DNA of 64,000 nt, from NCBI RefSeq assembly GCF_038806765.1, contig NZ_CP152389.1:3472001-3536000 (forward strand), read 5' to 3'. Source of the stretch: Mucilaginibacter sp. CSA2-8R (GTDB lineage: Bacteria; Bacteroidota; Bacteroidia; Sphingobacteriales; Sphingobacteriaceae). The notes below the pieces were generated by a model, which was given only the letters and a program-made list of their open reading frames with translations, made no database searches and was not told the origin of the DNA. A program made the position numbers and the translations under genes. Below, piece after piece: positions 55,874-63,797 of this stretch (its first letter is position 1; each line of letters opens with the position of its first letter).

Positions 55874-56365
55874 ATGCCCTCTTTTGATATTGTAAGTAAG
55901 ATTGATGCGCAAACTTTAGACAATGCCATCAACAACGCGAAAAAAGAAATTTTGAACCGCTTCGATTTTAACGATTCTAAAAGTACAGTAGACCTCGATA
56001 AGAAAACCAATCAACTTACCATCGTTACCGAAAACGATATGCGCCTGAAAGCCATCGAAGATTCTATTATCAGCCGGATGGTGAAACAACAGTTAGACCC
56101 CAAGGCGCTCGATTTTGGCAAGGAGCAGTATGCATCGGGTAACATGGTGAGAAAAGAAATCAATATTAAAGAAGGGATTGACAAGGAAGTAGCCAAAAAG
56201 ATTGTCAAAAAAATAAAAGACAGCGGCCTTAAAGTGCAGGCCTCCATTATGGACGACCAAGTACGCGTACAAGCCAAAAAAATTGACGACCTGCAAGCCG
56301 TCATCAGTTTATGCCGCACCGAAGATTTTGGCCAACCCCTTCAATACATCAACATGAGAGCATAG
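55874..56365 (+). CDS. yajQ: YajQ family nucleotide-binding protein
   Basis: 163 residues: 'MPSFDIVSKIDAQTLDNAIN', 'KKEILNRFDFNDSKSTVDLD', 'GKEQYASGNMVRKEINIKEG' and the ending 'DFGQPLQYINMR' are the standard YajQ pattern of two ferredoxin-like halves. Some homologues bind cyclic di-GMP; whether this one does cannot be read. It is divergent from ppk1. Confidence 0.95.
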   Translation: MPSFDIVSKIDAQTLDNAINNAKKEILNRFDFNDSKSTVDLDKKTNQLTIVTENDMRLKAIEDSIISRMVKQQLDPKALDFGKEQYASGNMVRKEINIKEGIDKEVAKKIVKKIKDSGLKVQASIMDDQVRVQAKKIDDLQAVISLCRTEDFGQPLQYINMRA

Positions 56366-56459
56366 TTAGATTTATTAATTCGGTTAATTTGGGGAGTTAT
56401 TTCGTTGATTTTGTTTGATGAATAAAAGTCACCCCTAAAATTAGTGGAACCATACCCCA

Positions 56460-56495
56460 CAAAATAAAGCCGCTCTGCGATATCACAGAGCGGCT
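56460..56495 (-). terminator. Terminator of the hsp20 gene
   Basis: On the minus strand, a 10-bp stem (AGCCGCTCTG and complement) with an 8-base loop, then TTATTTTG. Confidence 0.7.
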
Positions 56496-56548
56496 AATCA
56501 ATCTAAACCAATACTTACTATATGAAAACAAATTTTTGTTTGAAGCAA

Positions 56549-56989
56549 TTACTTCACCGAAATTTCGCGGGCTTGTAATTTAGCTTCTTCTTTTTTAGCA
56601 ACTGCTAATTTTAAAATACCATCGGCATACTCAGCCTCAATTTTAGTTTGATCAACACTTTCGGGTAAAGTGAATGAACGGCTGAATGAAGAAAAGCTAA
56701 ATTCTTTTTTAGTGTAGTTTTTAGCTTCGGCAGCTTCGTCTTTTTTTACTTCGGCAGCTACAGTTAACAGGTTTTTATCTAAGTTAACTTTAAAGTCTTC
56801 TTTTTTCAAACCCGGAGCAGCTAATTCAATCACAAAGCCAGCTTCAGATTCGGTGATGTTAACCGCAGGCACTTTACTAACTGCTGCAGGGGCAAAAAAC
56901 TGTTCATTAAAAATTGAATCAAATGCATCAACAAAGCGTGGTGCAACTACATTTCTTCTTTGTCCGTTGTTAAATTTTACTAAAGTCAT
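56549..56989 (-). CDS. Small heat shock protein, Hsp20/alpha-crystallin family
   Basis: 146 residues from the ATG at 56989 ('MTLVKFNNGQRRNVV'). The alpha-crystallin domain has 'VNITESEAGFVIELAAPGLK', 'EFSFSSFSRSFTLPESVDQT' and 'AEYADGILKLAVAKKEE'. It holds unfolding proteins. It is unusual here in having a strong Shine-Dalgarno (GGAGGA, 57002-56997) 7 bases before the ATG. The open frame above 56989 is only leader sequence. Confidence 0.94.
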   Translation of the reverse strand: MTLVKFNNGQRRNVVAPRFVDAFDSIFNEQFFAPAAVSKVPAVNITESEAGFVIELAAPGLKKEDFKVNLDKNLLTVAAEVKKDEAAEAKNYTKKEFSFSSFSRSFTLPESVDQTKIEAEYADGILKLAVAKKEEAKLQAREISVK

Positions 56990-56996
56990 TTTTATA

Positions 56997-57002
56997 TCCT
57001 CC
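56997..57002 (-). promoter_or_regulatory. Strong Shine-Dalgarno of hsp20
   Basis: GGAGGA on the minus strand, 7 bases from the ATG. Most genes in the window have no such site, so it stands out and fixes the hsp20 start. Confidence 0.7.
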
Positions 57003-57027
57003 AAAAAGTTTCTTTTAATTATTTTCG

Positions 57028-57053
57028 TTGTAACATCATATACAAGTGTTGTA
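57028..57053. promoter_or_regulatory. Repeated TTGTA/TACAA half-sites upstream of hsp20
   Basis: TTGTA-N8-TACAA-N3-TTGTA lies between hsp20 and the divergent thioesterase gene, including a palindrome (TACAA-GTG-TTGTA, 57041-57053). It is a candidate operator; it is not the CIRCE element. Confidence 0.35.
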
Positions 57054-57126
57054 CCAAGCACAAAAACAAGCTTTTTAACGACATTTTGTCTTAAACAAAA
57101 TTTACGAAGAGACACTTTGACATATA

Positions 57127-57573
57127 ATGACTGAAAATTTAGCTAATTACCGATACAGCACCTCCATACCGATCCGATTTTCTGATATTGACGCTTATGG
57201 AAATGTAAGCAACACGATATATCTTACTTTTTTTGAGATAGCCCGCTTAAGCTACTGGCGGGAGATTGTAGAATGGGATTTTAAAACCAACGGCGTTATT
57301 TTAGGCCGTTCGGAAATTAACTACCTGAAACCTATAGCGGTTGGAGACCAGATAGCCTGTTACCTACGCACCTCGCGTATTGGCAACAGCAGTTTTGATG
57401 TAACCTATGTATTGGTTAAGCATACACCTAATGGTGAAGAAATTTGCACAACTGGCAAATCGGTATGTATTAGTTACGATTATGCCAACAACAAATCAAT
57501 CCCTATCCCACAGCGCGAACGCGAACGCATGATTGAGTATGATCAGCCTGGGCTGATTACCAATACTAATTAA
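57127..57573 (+). CDS. Acyl-CoA thioesterase, hot-dog fold (YbgC/FadM type)
   Basis: 148 residues. 'IRFSDIDAYGNVSNTIYLTF' carries the active Asp of the 4-hydroxybenzoyl-CoA thioesterase family, followed by 'FEIARLSYWREIVEW' and 'NYLKPIAVGDQIACYLRTSR'. It releases acids from acyl-CoA; the natural substrate is unknown. It converges on folB with only 3 bases between the stop codons. Confidence 0.9.
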   Translation: MTENLANYRYSTSIPIRFSDIDAYGNVSNTIYLTFFEIARLSYWREIVEWDFKTNGVILGRSEINYLKPIAVGDQIACYLRTSRIGNSSFDVTYVLVKHTPNGEEICTTGKSVCISYDYANNKSIPIPQRERERMIEYDQPGLITNTN

Positions 57574-57576
57574 AAT

Positions 57577-57927
57577 CTAAAGTGATACCGTTACGCTTGA
57601 GGCAGCTACCTTGCCTTTAAGCGGCGGGTTACGTTTTTTAACGGTTACTACCGCGCCGGTGATGTAATCAAAATCGCGCTTAATGGTATCGGCAATACTT
57701 TGGGCAACGGTTTCGAGCAGCTGGCGGGTTTGTTTCATTTCGTGGGCAGCAATGGCATAAAGCTGCTCATAGTTTAGGGTATGCTGCAGGTTATCATCAC
57801 TCAACGGCCCGTGCGGATGAAAAGACACCTCAATGTCAACCACAAAGTAGTTACCCAATATTTGCTCTTCGGCATAGTAACCGTGCCGGGCAAAAAATTC
57901 GGCACCGTGCAGTCCAACTTTAATCAT
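57577..57927 (-). CDS. folB: Dihydroneopterin aldolase
   Basis: 116 residues, normal FolB length: 'MIKVGLHGAEFFARHGYYAE', 'LGNYFVVDIEVSFHPHGPLS', 'DDNLQHTLNYEQLYAIAAHE', and 'ETVAQSIADTIKRDF' with the active-site glutamate, ending 'VTVKKRNPPLKGK'. It cleaves 7,8-dihydroneopterin in folate synthesis. It has no folate-pathway neighbours here. Confidence 0.94.
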   Translation of the reverse strand: MIKVGLHGAEFFARHGYYAEEQILGNYFVVDIEVSFHPHGPLSDDNLQHTLNYEQLYAIAAHEMKQTRQLLETVAQSIADTIKRDFDYITGAVVTVKKRNPPLKGKVAASSVTVSL

Positions 57928-58026
57928 AGCAGTAGTAATAGAATTTCAGGTTTGATTGGCACACAAATATATCAGGTAATTTGACTTTACCTAATGGTTA
58001 AACATAATTTGCAGATTTAACGCTTA

Positions 58027-59388
58027 TTATTTCTGCAAGAAACTTTTATACCAGTGTCCGGATTGTTTTACGATGCGCTGCTGCGTGGCAAAGTCTATGT
58101 ATATTAAACCGAATCTCGGGCGGTACCCTTCGGCCCATTCAAAATTATCAGTTAACGTCCATGCAAAATAACCGTTTACCGGGCATCCTTCATTTTTAGC
58201 CTTTAACACTTGCTGTAAATTATCATGCAGGTATTGGGTGCGCAAATCATCTTTAATTAGCCCATTGGCAGTAACTACATCCGGAAATGCAGATCCATTT
58301 TCTGTGATCAGTATATTTTTGATTTGCGAGTAAGCACTGAATTTTTTGATGACTTTATAGATGGCCTCCGGATAAACCTCCCACCCCATATCGGTGGTAG
58401 GCACTTTACGGTCTTTAGCTTCTATTAACTTAGCGCTGATGTAGGGCGTAAAAAATGAGTATTTTACCACCTCACGCGTGTAATTCTGCAAACCTATAAA
58501 ATCAAAATCGGTAGCTAGGCTTTCCAAATCGCCCGGCTTGATATATTTTTCAATCTTTTTGAGTACCGGTAAATCAGCTATTGGATAACCCATGCCTAAT
58601 AATGGTTCGATAAACAAACGGTTAATCAGCACGTCGGCCCGGCTTGCCGCCGCCACATCATTGGCCTGCGTACTGTAAGCATCAATATGCGAGCACGAAA
58701 ACGTGGAACCTATAACAGCCTCTGGCAGTAAATTGCGTAGTAATTTTGCACCTGCTGCAATGCTTAACGTAACGTGGTGCACGGCCGGCAAAAAACTTTT
58801 GAGCCCTGTACGACCCGGGGCATGCAAACCCAAAAAATAACCCGCACCGGTAAACACCGCGGGTTCGTTCATCACCATCCAGTGCTTTACACGATCGCCA
58901 AAATGCTCGGCGCAAATGGCGGTAAAAGCGCTAAACCATGATACACTATCGCGATTTGTCCAACCGCCTTGTGCTTCCAAGGCCTGTGGCAAGTCCCAGT
59001 GATAGATGGTTAACCAAGGCTCTACGCCCCGTTGTAAACAATAATTAATAACACGGTTATAAAAATCGATGCCAGCCTGATTAACAAGCCCGGTGCCCTG
59101 CGGCAGTATGCGCGACCAAGCTACCGAAAAACGAAAATTAGGAATATTAAGCGCTGCTATTAAATCAATATCCTGCTCGTAGCGATGGTAAAAATCACAG
59201 GCCACCTCGGCATGCTGCCCTTGGTGTACTTTACCTTTACCATGGGTAAATGTATCCCAAATAGAGGCACCTTTGCCATCAACGTTCCAAGCCCCCTCGG
59301 TTTGAAAAGCCGCAGCCGATATGCCCCAGCTAAAATCTGAGCCAAATAGTTGATGGTTGAAAGAGTCTGTAGTTTGCTTATGATCCAT
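58027..59388 (-). CDS. Beta-glucosidase, glycoside hydrolase family 1
   Basis: 453 residues, full GH1 barrel. The acid/base Glu175 is in 'MVMNEPAVF' and the nucleophile Glu363 in 'ILITENGSAF'; 'SWGISAAAFQTEGAW', 'TIYHWDLPQALEAQGGW' and 'GYFAWTLTDNFEWAEGY' are the sugar-binding signatures. No signal peptide is visible, so it acts in the cytoplasm on imported beta-glucosides or related sugars. There is no transporter or regulator next to it. The 231 bases upstream hold one hairpin (59550-59589). Confidence 0.95.
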   Translation of the reverse strand: MDHKQTTDSFNHQLFGSDFSWGISAAAFQTEGAWNVDGKGASIWDTFTHGKGKVHQGQHAEVACDFYHRYEQDIDLIAALNIPNFRFSVAWSRILPQGTGLVNQAGIDFYNRVINYCLQRGVEPWLTIYHWDLPQALEAQGGWTNRDSVSWFSAFTAICAEHFGDRVKHWMVMNEPAVFTGAGYFLGLHAPGRTGLKSFLPAVHHVTLSIAAGAKLLRNLLPEAVIGSTFSCSHIDAYSTQANDVAAASRADVLINRLFIEPLLGMGYPIADLPVLKKIEKYIKPGDLESLATDFDFIGLQNYTREVVKYSFFTPYISAKLIEAKDRKVPTTDMGWEVYPEAIYKVIKKFSAYSQIKNILITENGSAFPDVVTANGLIKDDLRTQYLHDNLQQVLKAKNEGCPVNGYFAWTLTDNFEWAEGYRPRFGLIYIDFATQQRIVKQSGHWYKSFLQK

Positions 59389-59549
59389 TTAAGTAAGGCC
59401 AACTAAGCTCAAGCAAAATTGTTCTGAAAAAAAACGGATAAAAGCAGATGGGTAAGCAACACTTAGTGTATAAACGATGATTTAAGACTGCGTAAAACTA
59501 ACCACTCCTTAAAATTAACCAGCGCTGATTTAATAACCTTTAAAGTTTT

Positions 59550-59589
59550 CATAACCTGTGCATTTAATTACTGCAAGCTACAGGTTATG
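59550..59589 (-). terminator. Hairpin downstream of lysA
   Basis: A perfect 10-bp stem (CATAACCTGT 59550-59559 and ACAGGTTATG 59580-59589) with a 20-base loop. In the lysA direction it is followed by AAAACTTTAAA, a weak tail, so the role is uncertain. Confidence 0.45.
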
Positions 59590-59619
59590 TATAAACTTAA
59601 GGTTAACCCGGCATGATAC

Positions 59620-60801
59620 TTACATCACCTCCTGCTCTTGTTCAACCGAGTAAACGCTTTGTACATGGTCACGCAGGTTATAACCCGAGGCCATTACCTC
59701 ACCATAGGCACCGGCGGTTCTTACAGCAATTAAGTCGCCGCGTTTAGATTGCGGCAAAGCCACACCCGTACGGAAACAGTCGGTACTTTCGCAAATCGGT
59801 CCTACAACATCATAATTTACCGTAGCAGTATCTTCATTTTGTTGCCGGCTGATGTTTTCAATGTGATGATAAGCCTGGTACAGCATGGGCCGAATTAATT
59901 CGGTCATACCTGCATCCAGCACCAAAAAGTTCTTTTTCCGGCCATTTTTAACGTAAAGAACCCTCGATATTAAAGAGGCGCTTTGCGCTACCAAAGCACG
60001 GCCTAACTCAAAATGAACTTCCTGACCGGCTTTTACTTTTAAATATTGTTTAAATACGTTAAAGTAGCCCTCAAAATCGCAGATGTTGTTAGTGTCGGGC
60101 TGGTAATAATCTACCCCCAAACCACCACCTACGTTAAGTACCCGTACAGGCATTTGCTGTTGCTCAAACCATTCGCTCAGTTCGTTTACCCGCAAGCAAA
60201 GGTTTTTAAAAACTTCCAGGTTGGTAATTTGCGAACCAACATGAAAGTGCAGACCAGCAAATTTAAGGTTAGCGCTTGTTTTGAGGGTAGCTACCACCTC
60301 ATCTAATTGCCAGGTATTGATACCAAACTTATTTTCTTCTAAACCGGTAGTAATGTAATGATGGGTGTGCGCGTCAACATTAGGGTTAATGCGGATTGCC
60401 ACCTGTGCTGTTTTATCTTTGGCTGCAGCCAGCTCGTTAATCACTTCCAGCTCCTGAACCGATTCTACATTAAAACAAAATATATCGGCATCCAGTGCAG
60501 CGTTAATTTCGCGGTCTGATTTACCTACACCTGCAAATACCACCTTGCCTTTATCAAAGCCATGCGCAATAGCCGCCTTTACTTCGTTACCGCTCACACA
60601 ATCGGCTCCCATACCGGCTGCTTGTATGGCTTGCAAAACCTTGGAGTTAAAGTTTGCCTTTAACGCGTAATGCACATGAAACTGATGCTGGCGTGCAGCT
60701 TGCAAACAAGCCTCAAGCGTTTGCTGCAACAATTGCAGATTGTAATAGTAAAACGGTGTTTCGAGTTGATTAAACCGGGCTATGCTGGCTGTAGAAAACA
60801 T
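59620..60801 (-). CDS. lysA: Diaminopimelate decarboxylase
   Basis: 393 residues, fold-III PLP decarboxylase. The PLP lysine is Lys48 in 'FHVHYALKANFNSKVLQA'; 'LKFAGLHFHVGSQITNLEVF', 'LNVGGGLGVDYYQPD', 'ELGRALVAQSASLI' and 'GPICESTDCFRTGVALPQ' are conserved. It makes lysine from meso-diaminopimelate. It is short compared with E. coli LysA (420) but complete, and is transcribed divergently from the DinB gene. Confidence 0.95.
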   Translation of the reverse strand: MFSTASIARFNQLETPFYYYNLQLLQQTLEACLQAARQHQFHVHYALKANFNSKVLQAIQAAGMGADCVSGNEVKAAIAHGFDKGKVVFAGVGKSDREINAALDADIFCFNVESVQELEVINELAAAKDKTAQVAIRINPNVDAHTHHYITTGLEENKFGINTWQLDEVVATLKTSANLKFAGLHFHVGSQITNLEVFKNLCLRVNELSEWFEQQQMPVRVLNVGGGLGVDYYQPDTNNICDFEGYFNVFKQYLKVKAGQEVHFELGRALVAQSASLISRVLYVKNGRKKNFLVLDAGMTELIRPMLYQAYHHIENISRQQNEDTATVNYDVVGPICESTDCFRTGVALPQSKRGDLIAVRTAGAYGEVMASGYNLRDHVQSVYSVEQEQEVM

Positions 60802-60896
60802 GCTGTATATTATGTAAAAAGGTAAACCACCAGGCCTACCAGCTATTGTAAAATTAAGTATGGTAAAAGTAGCAAAAATTTAATACTGCAAGATAT

Positions 60897-60927
60897 TTTG
60901 CCATACATAGCACCGCAGATATATTTG
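60897..60927 (+). promoter_or_regulatory. Complete Bacteroidota promoter (TTTG-N19-TATATTTG) of the DinB gene
   Basis: TTTG at 60897-60900, exactly 19 bases, then TATATTTG at 60920-60927. It is the best full match in the window and lies 23 bases before the ATG. Confidence 0.75.
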
Positions 60928-60950
60928 CCTTACAACACCGGCCTGCCATC

Positions 60951-61406
60951 ATGAAAAATTACTTCGTTAAACTATTTAAATACGACCGCTTTGCCAATTT
61001 GCAAATGCTGGATTGCCTGACCGCCGCCAACCAGCCGCTTAAAGCTGTACAGCTGATGGCCCACCTGCTGGCGGCACAGCAAATTTGGCTAAAGCGATGT
61101 AAAAAGCTACCGGCCCCGGGCGGGCCTGTTTGGCCAGACTGGCCCGCAAGTGAGCTTAAAGCGATCATCGAAAACAATCATGCTGAGTGGATCAGTTTTT
61201 TAGAACAAAGTGATGATGTTGATCTTAAAAACCTGGTTACTTATCAAAATTCGAAAGTTGATACATTTGAGAACAGCCTGACCGATATACTTGCGCATTT
61301 AATTAACCATGGCACACACCATCGGGCACAAATTGGGCAGCAACTTAAACTAAATGGAGTTGAGCAATTGCCGGTTTCTGATTATATACATTATCTACGC
61401 AGCTAA
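60951..61406 (+). CDS. DinB family protein
   Basis: 151 residues, helical bundle. The conserved histidines of the DinB metal site are in 'VQLMAHLLAAQQIWLKRC' and 'LAHLINHGTHHRAQIGQQL'. DinB/YfiT proteins are metal-dependent enzymes, often thiol-dependent transferases; the substrate here is unknown. It starts the plus-strand gene row leading to the metal/redox cluster, but the next gene has its own promoter. Confidence 0.88.
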   Translation: MKNYFVKLFKYDRFANLQMLDCLTAANQPLKAVQLMAHLLAAQQIWLKRCKKLPAPGGPVWPDWPASELKAIIENNHAEWISFLEQSDDVDLKNLVTYQNSKVDTFENSLTDILAHLINHGTHHRAQIGQQLKLNGVEQLPVSDYIHYLRS

Positions 61407-61442
61407 AAATATAATTATTGTACGGGTTTGAGGCTTAAGTAT

Positions 61443-61450
61443 TAGCTTTG
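61443..61450 (+). promoter_or_regulatory. -7 box TAGCTTTG before the Cys-motif membrane protein
   Basis: A perfect TAnnTTTG with 5 bases between box and ATG at 61456, predicting a leaderless mRNA. Confidence 0.55.
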
Positions 61451-61455
61451 CCCTA

Positions 61456-61827
61456 ATGTTTAAACGCTTTTTAGCCTTACTGCTCACCGTACTGATCATC
61501 TCCGCCAATTTTACGCGGTTGTTCATCTACGCAGGCTACGAAGTAAATCAGAAATACATTGCCGAAAAGCTTTGCGAAAACCGTAACAAACCCTGGCTTA
61601 ATTGCCACGGCCGGTGCTACCTGATGAAAAAAATTAAACAAGCAGAAGATAAGGAACGCAGCACCGAGCGCCAGATACAGAAAAGCCTTTTTCAGGATGC
61701 TGTTACAACTGCTGCCTTCAGCCTCAAATTTCATGCAGTATTGTTGCAGCAAATTAGCAGCAATTACGCATCAATGCAGCCGCAGCAAGTATCTCCTTCT
61801 TTATTTCACCCTCCGCAAGCCGCGTAA
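61456..61827 (+). CDS. Membrane-anchored protein with a conserved-looking C-x9-C-x3-C motif
   Basis: 123 residues. One N-terminal hydrophobic helix ('FLALLLTVLIISANFTRLFI') is followed by 'KLCENRNKPWLNCHGRCYLM' with Cys40, Cys50 and Cys54, then a highly charged, Gln-rich C-terminus. The cysteines lie just outside the membrane, a good place for metal binding or disulfide formation. I know of similar small proteins in Bacteroidota but no function. It lies upstream of the HMBD, SCO1 and cytochrome c genes. Confidence 0.72.
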   Translation: MFKRFLALLLTVLIISANFTRLFIYAGYEVNQKYIAEKLCENRNKPWLNCHGRCYLMKKIKQAEDKERSTERQIQKSLFQDAVTTAAFSLKFHAVLLQQISSNYASMQPQQVSPSLFHPPQAA

Positions 61828-62106
61828 GTGCCCGGCAGTTTCAAATTACTTATACTTTATTTTGATACTTACTGGTAAGCAAAATGCGATCCCTTGAGTA
61901 TACGCATTAAAAATCAGTTAGTTAACTATACAGACCAAACTGCCGGTTTCTGAATAACAAAGGCCAAAACCCGCATTTACTTAAATTTATATTTCGACTT
62001 AACCTATGCCGGCAAAGGCATCAGAGATATCACTGCCGGGCTTACTGCAACGGGTATTTTAGTTGTATCTTTGTTTGGTTTTGCCGCGTTCTTTTATTTA
62101 AATAAC
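61828..62106 (+). other. Spacer before the HMBD lipoprotein
   Basis: About 280 bases. It holds an inverted pair CCGGCA (62009-62014) / TGCCGG (62034-62039) and the promoter box at 62066-62073. The frame of the next gene stays open upstream to about 61954 with a helix-like hydrophobic stretch, but it has no start codon. Confidence 0.45.
62066..62073 (+). promoter_or_regulatory. -7 box TATCTTTG of the metal-lipoprotein operon
   Basis: A perfect TAnnTTTG, 33 bases before the ATG at 62107. It sits inside the open upstream frame and so argues for the ATG start. Confidence 0.6.
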
Positions 62107-62298
62107 ATGAAAAAACTAAGTATATTTTGCCTGATCATTGGTTTTGCAGCCTGCAAACCAGCGCCTGTTTCAACTACTCAAACTCCTTCTCACAGCGGGC
62201 AAACCCAAACGGTGTATACGTGCAGTATGCACCCCGAAGTACATGCAAGCAAGCCAGGCGTTTGCCCTAAATGTGGCATGCAACTAACCAAAAAATAG
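62107..62298 (+). CDS. Heavy-metal-binding domain lipoprotein
   Basis: 63 residues: a lipoprotein signal (MKKLSIFCLIIGFAACK) and a linker rich in Ser, Thr and Gln, then one heavy-metal-binding domain: 'YTCSMHPEVHASKPGVCPKC' followed by GM, with Cys39, His42, Cys53 and Cys56. The same small domain occurs in copper and zinc efflux proteins. It should bind a soft metal in the periplasm or at the surface. It is the first gene of a four-gene row with gaps of 20 bases or overlaps. Confidence 0.9.
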   Translation: MKKLSIFCLIIGFAACKPAPVSTTQTPSHSGQTQTVYTCSMHPEVHASKPGVCPKCGMQLTKK

Positions 62299-62318
62299 AA
62301 TTGATATTTCTTTATCTC

Positions 62319-62738
62319 ATGAATATAAAAACACTGGCCCTGCTGGCCGCCTCTGCATTACTATCAAGTGCCTGCACAGATACTAAAAAGCAGGAAAAAG
62401 ATGCACTTAACGATGTGATTAAAATACATGACGAGGCCATGGCGAAAGATGAGCAGGCCGTTAAAAACAAAATGCTTTTAGATAGCCTGATAAAAAACAA
62501 AACCATCACCGACACAGTTCAAAGCGGCGTTGCTATCAAAGCCTTAACCGAAGCCGACCAAGGCATGGAGAAATGGATGCATCAGTTTAATGCTGATTAT
62601 ACCGGTAAATCGCACGAAGAGATTATACAGTATCTGCACGATCAAAAAAAACAGGTTAATCAAATGAACCAGCGTTTAACTGAAGCTGTTAATCAATCAA
62701 ACCAAGTAATAACTACTACAAAAAATGAAATTAATTAA
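62319..62738 (+). CDS. Small lipoprotein of unknown function in the SCO1 operon
   Basis: 139 residues with a lipobox ('LLAASALLSSACTD'). The mature part is helical and strongly charged, with 'ALNDVIKIHDEAMAKDEQAV', 'TEADQGMEKWMHQFNADYTG' and 'DQKKQVNQMNQRLTEAVNQS'; the coiled-coil look suggests oligomers or a scaffold. 'MEKWMHQF' offers Met and His ligands. No family is recognised. It overlaps the SCO1 gene by 14 bases. Confidence 0.8.
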   Translation: MNIKTLALLAASALLSSACTDTKKQEKDALNDVIKIHDEAMAKDEQAVKNKMLLDSLIKNKTITDTVQSGVAIKALTEADQGMEKWMHQFNADYTGKSHEEIIQYLHDQKKQVNQMNQRLTEAVNQSNQVITTTKNEIN

Positions 62739-63381
62739 TATAAGCATCGTTGGGCTGCTATTGTTAGCCGCCTGCAGCAACAATAAATCTGCCGACAAAA
62801 CACTACCCATTTATGGCGAACGCGAACCGGTAACTAAAACCGTTAACGGAAAAACGGTTACCGATACTGTTTACCAAACCATACCTGCATTTAAATTTAT
62901 AAATCAATACGGTACTGAGGTTACAGAGAAATCATTGGATAACGATATTTATGTGGCCGATTTCTTTTTTACCACCTGTCCGTCTATCTGCCCCATTATG
63001 CATCGTAATATGCTGAATGTATACCAGGAGTTTAAAAACACACCCGATGTTAAGATACTTTCGCATACCATAGACCCTAACCACGACAGTGTGGCTGTAT
63101 TAAAAAAGTATGCTGATAATTTAGGCATATCGGGCAGTAGCTGGTGGTTTTTACAGGGGCCTAAAGAAACTACTTACAAACTGGCCGAAAGCTACTTGGT
63201 TACCGTGGCCGAGGATAAAAATGCCGCCGGCGGTTTGGTACATGCGGGTTATTTTATTTTAGTGGATAGACAAAAACGCATACGCGGCACCTATGATGGC
63301 ACTAAACCCGAAGACACGCAAAAGTTGATTGCAGATATTAAAACCTTACAGGCCGAATACAAGAACAATAAAACAACATGA
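62725..63381 (+). CDS. SCO1/SenC family copper chaperone lipoprotein
   Basis: 218 residues with a lipobox ('GLLLLAACSNN'). The thioredoxin-like domain has the copper-binding Cys85-x3-Cys89 in 'TTCPSICPIMHRNM' and the conserved His173 in 'GGLVHAGYFILVD'. SCO1 proteins deliver copper to the CuA site of cytochrome oxidase or handle thiol redox. It overlaps both neighbours (14 bases upstream, 4 downstream), so translation is coupled. Confidence 0.94.
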   Translation: MKLINISIVGLLLLAACSNNKSADKTLPIYGEREPVTKTVNGKTVTDTVYQTIPAFKFINQYGTEVTEKSLDNDIYVADFFFTTCPSICPIMHRNMLNVYQEFKNTPDVKILSHTIDPNHDSVAVLKKYADNLGISGSSWWFLQGPKETTYKLAESYLVTVAEDKNAAGGLVHAGYFILVDRQKRIRGTYDGTKPEDTQKLIADIKTLQAEYKNNKTT

Positions 63382-63794
63382 AGTTTAAGATCATAGCGGT
63401 GCTTTTGGGCTTTATCGGCATCATGGCCTACTCGTGCCAAAGCGAAGAAAAAATTGAGTTTATGCGCTATTATACCGCAGGGCAAGAACTTTACAAAACT
63501 CATTGCCAAAACTGCCATGGCCAAAACGGAGAAGGTTTGGCCGCTTTAATTCCGCCATTGACGGATGCGGCTTACCTTAAACAGCACCGCACCCAGTTGG
63601 CCTGCTACGTAAAAAATGGATTAAAGCTCCCTATTTTGGTAAATGGCAAAGCTTATAATGGCCAGATGCCACCTGCCACTCTGGCCTCTGTTGAAATTGC
63701 CCAAGTGCTCACCTACATTCAAAACTCGTTCGGCAACAAGGCCGGCCTGCACAATATTGAAGAGGTAAATACCGAGGTGAGCAAGTGTGAGTAG
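63378..63794 (+). CDS. Lipoprotein c-type cytochrome, mono-heme
   Basis: 138 residues with a lipobox ('GFIGIMAYSCQS'). The heme site is Cys43-x2-Cys46-His47 in 'THCQNCHGQNGEGLAALIPP', and the methionine ligand is in 'YNGQMPPATL'. It would carry electrons on the periplasmic side. It overlaps SCO1 by 4 bases (ATGA), which ties copper delivery and electron transfer together. Confidence 0.93.
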   Translation: MKFKIIAVLLGFIGIMAYSCQSEEKIEFMRYYTAGQELYKTHCQNCHGQNGEGLAALIPPLTDAAYLKQHRTQLACYVKNGLKLPILVNGKAYNGQMPPATLASVEIAQVLTYIQNSFGNKAGLHNIEEVNTEVSKCE

Positions 63795-63797
63795 TTC

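Noticed and set aside
56990..57115. Upstream extension of hsp20
   Set aside because: A strong Shine-Dalgarno sits right before the ATG at 56989, and the extension has no similarity to the family.
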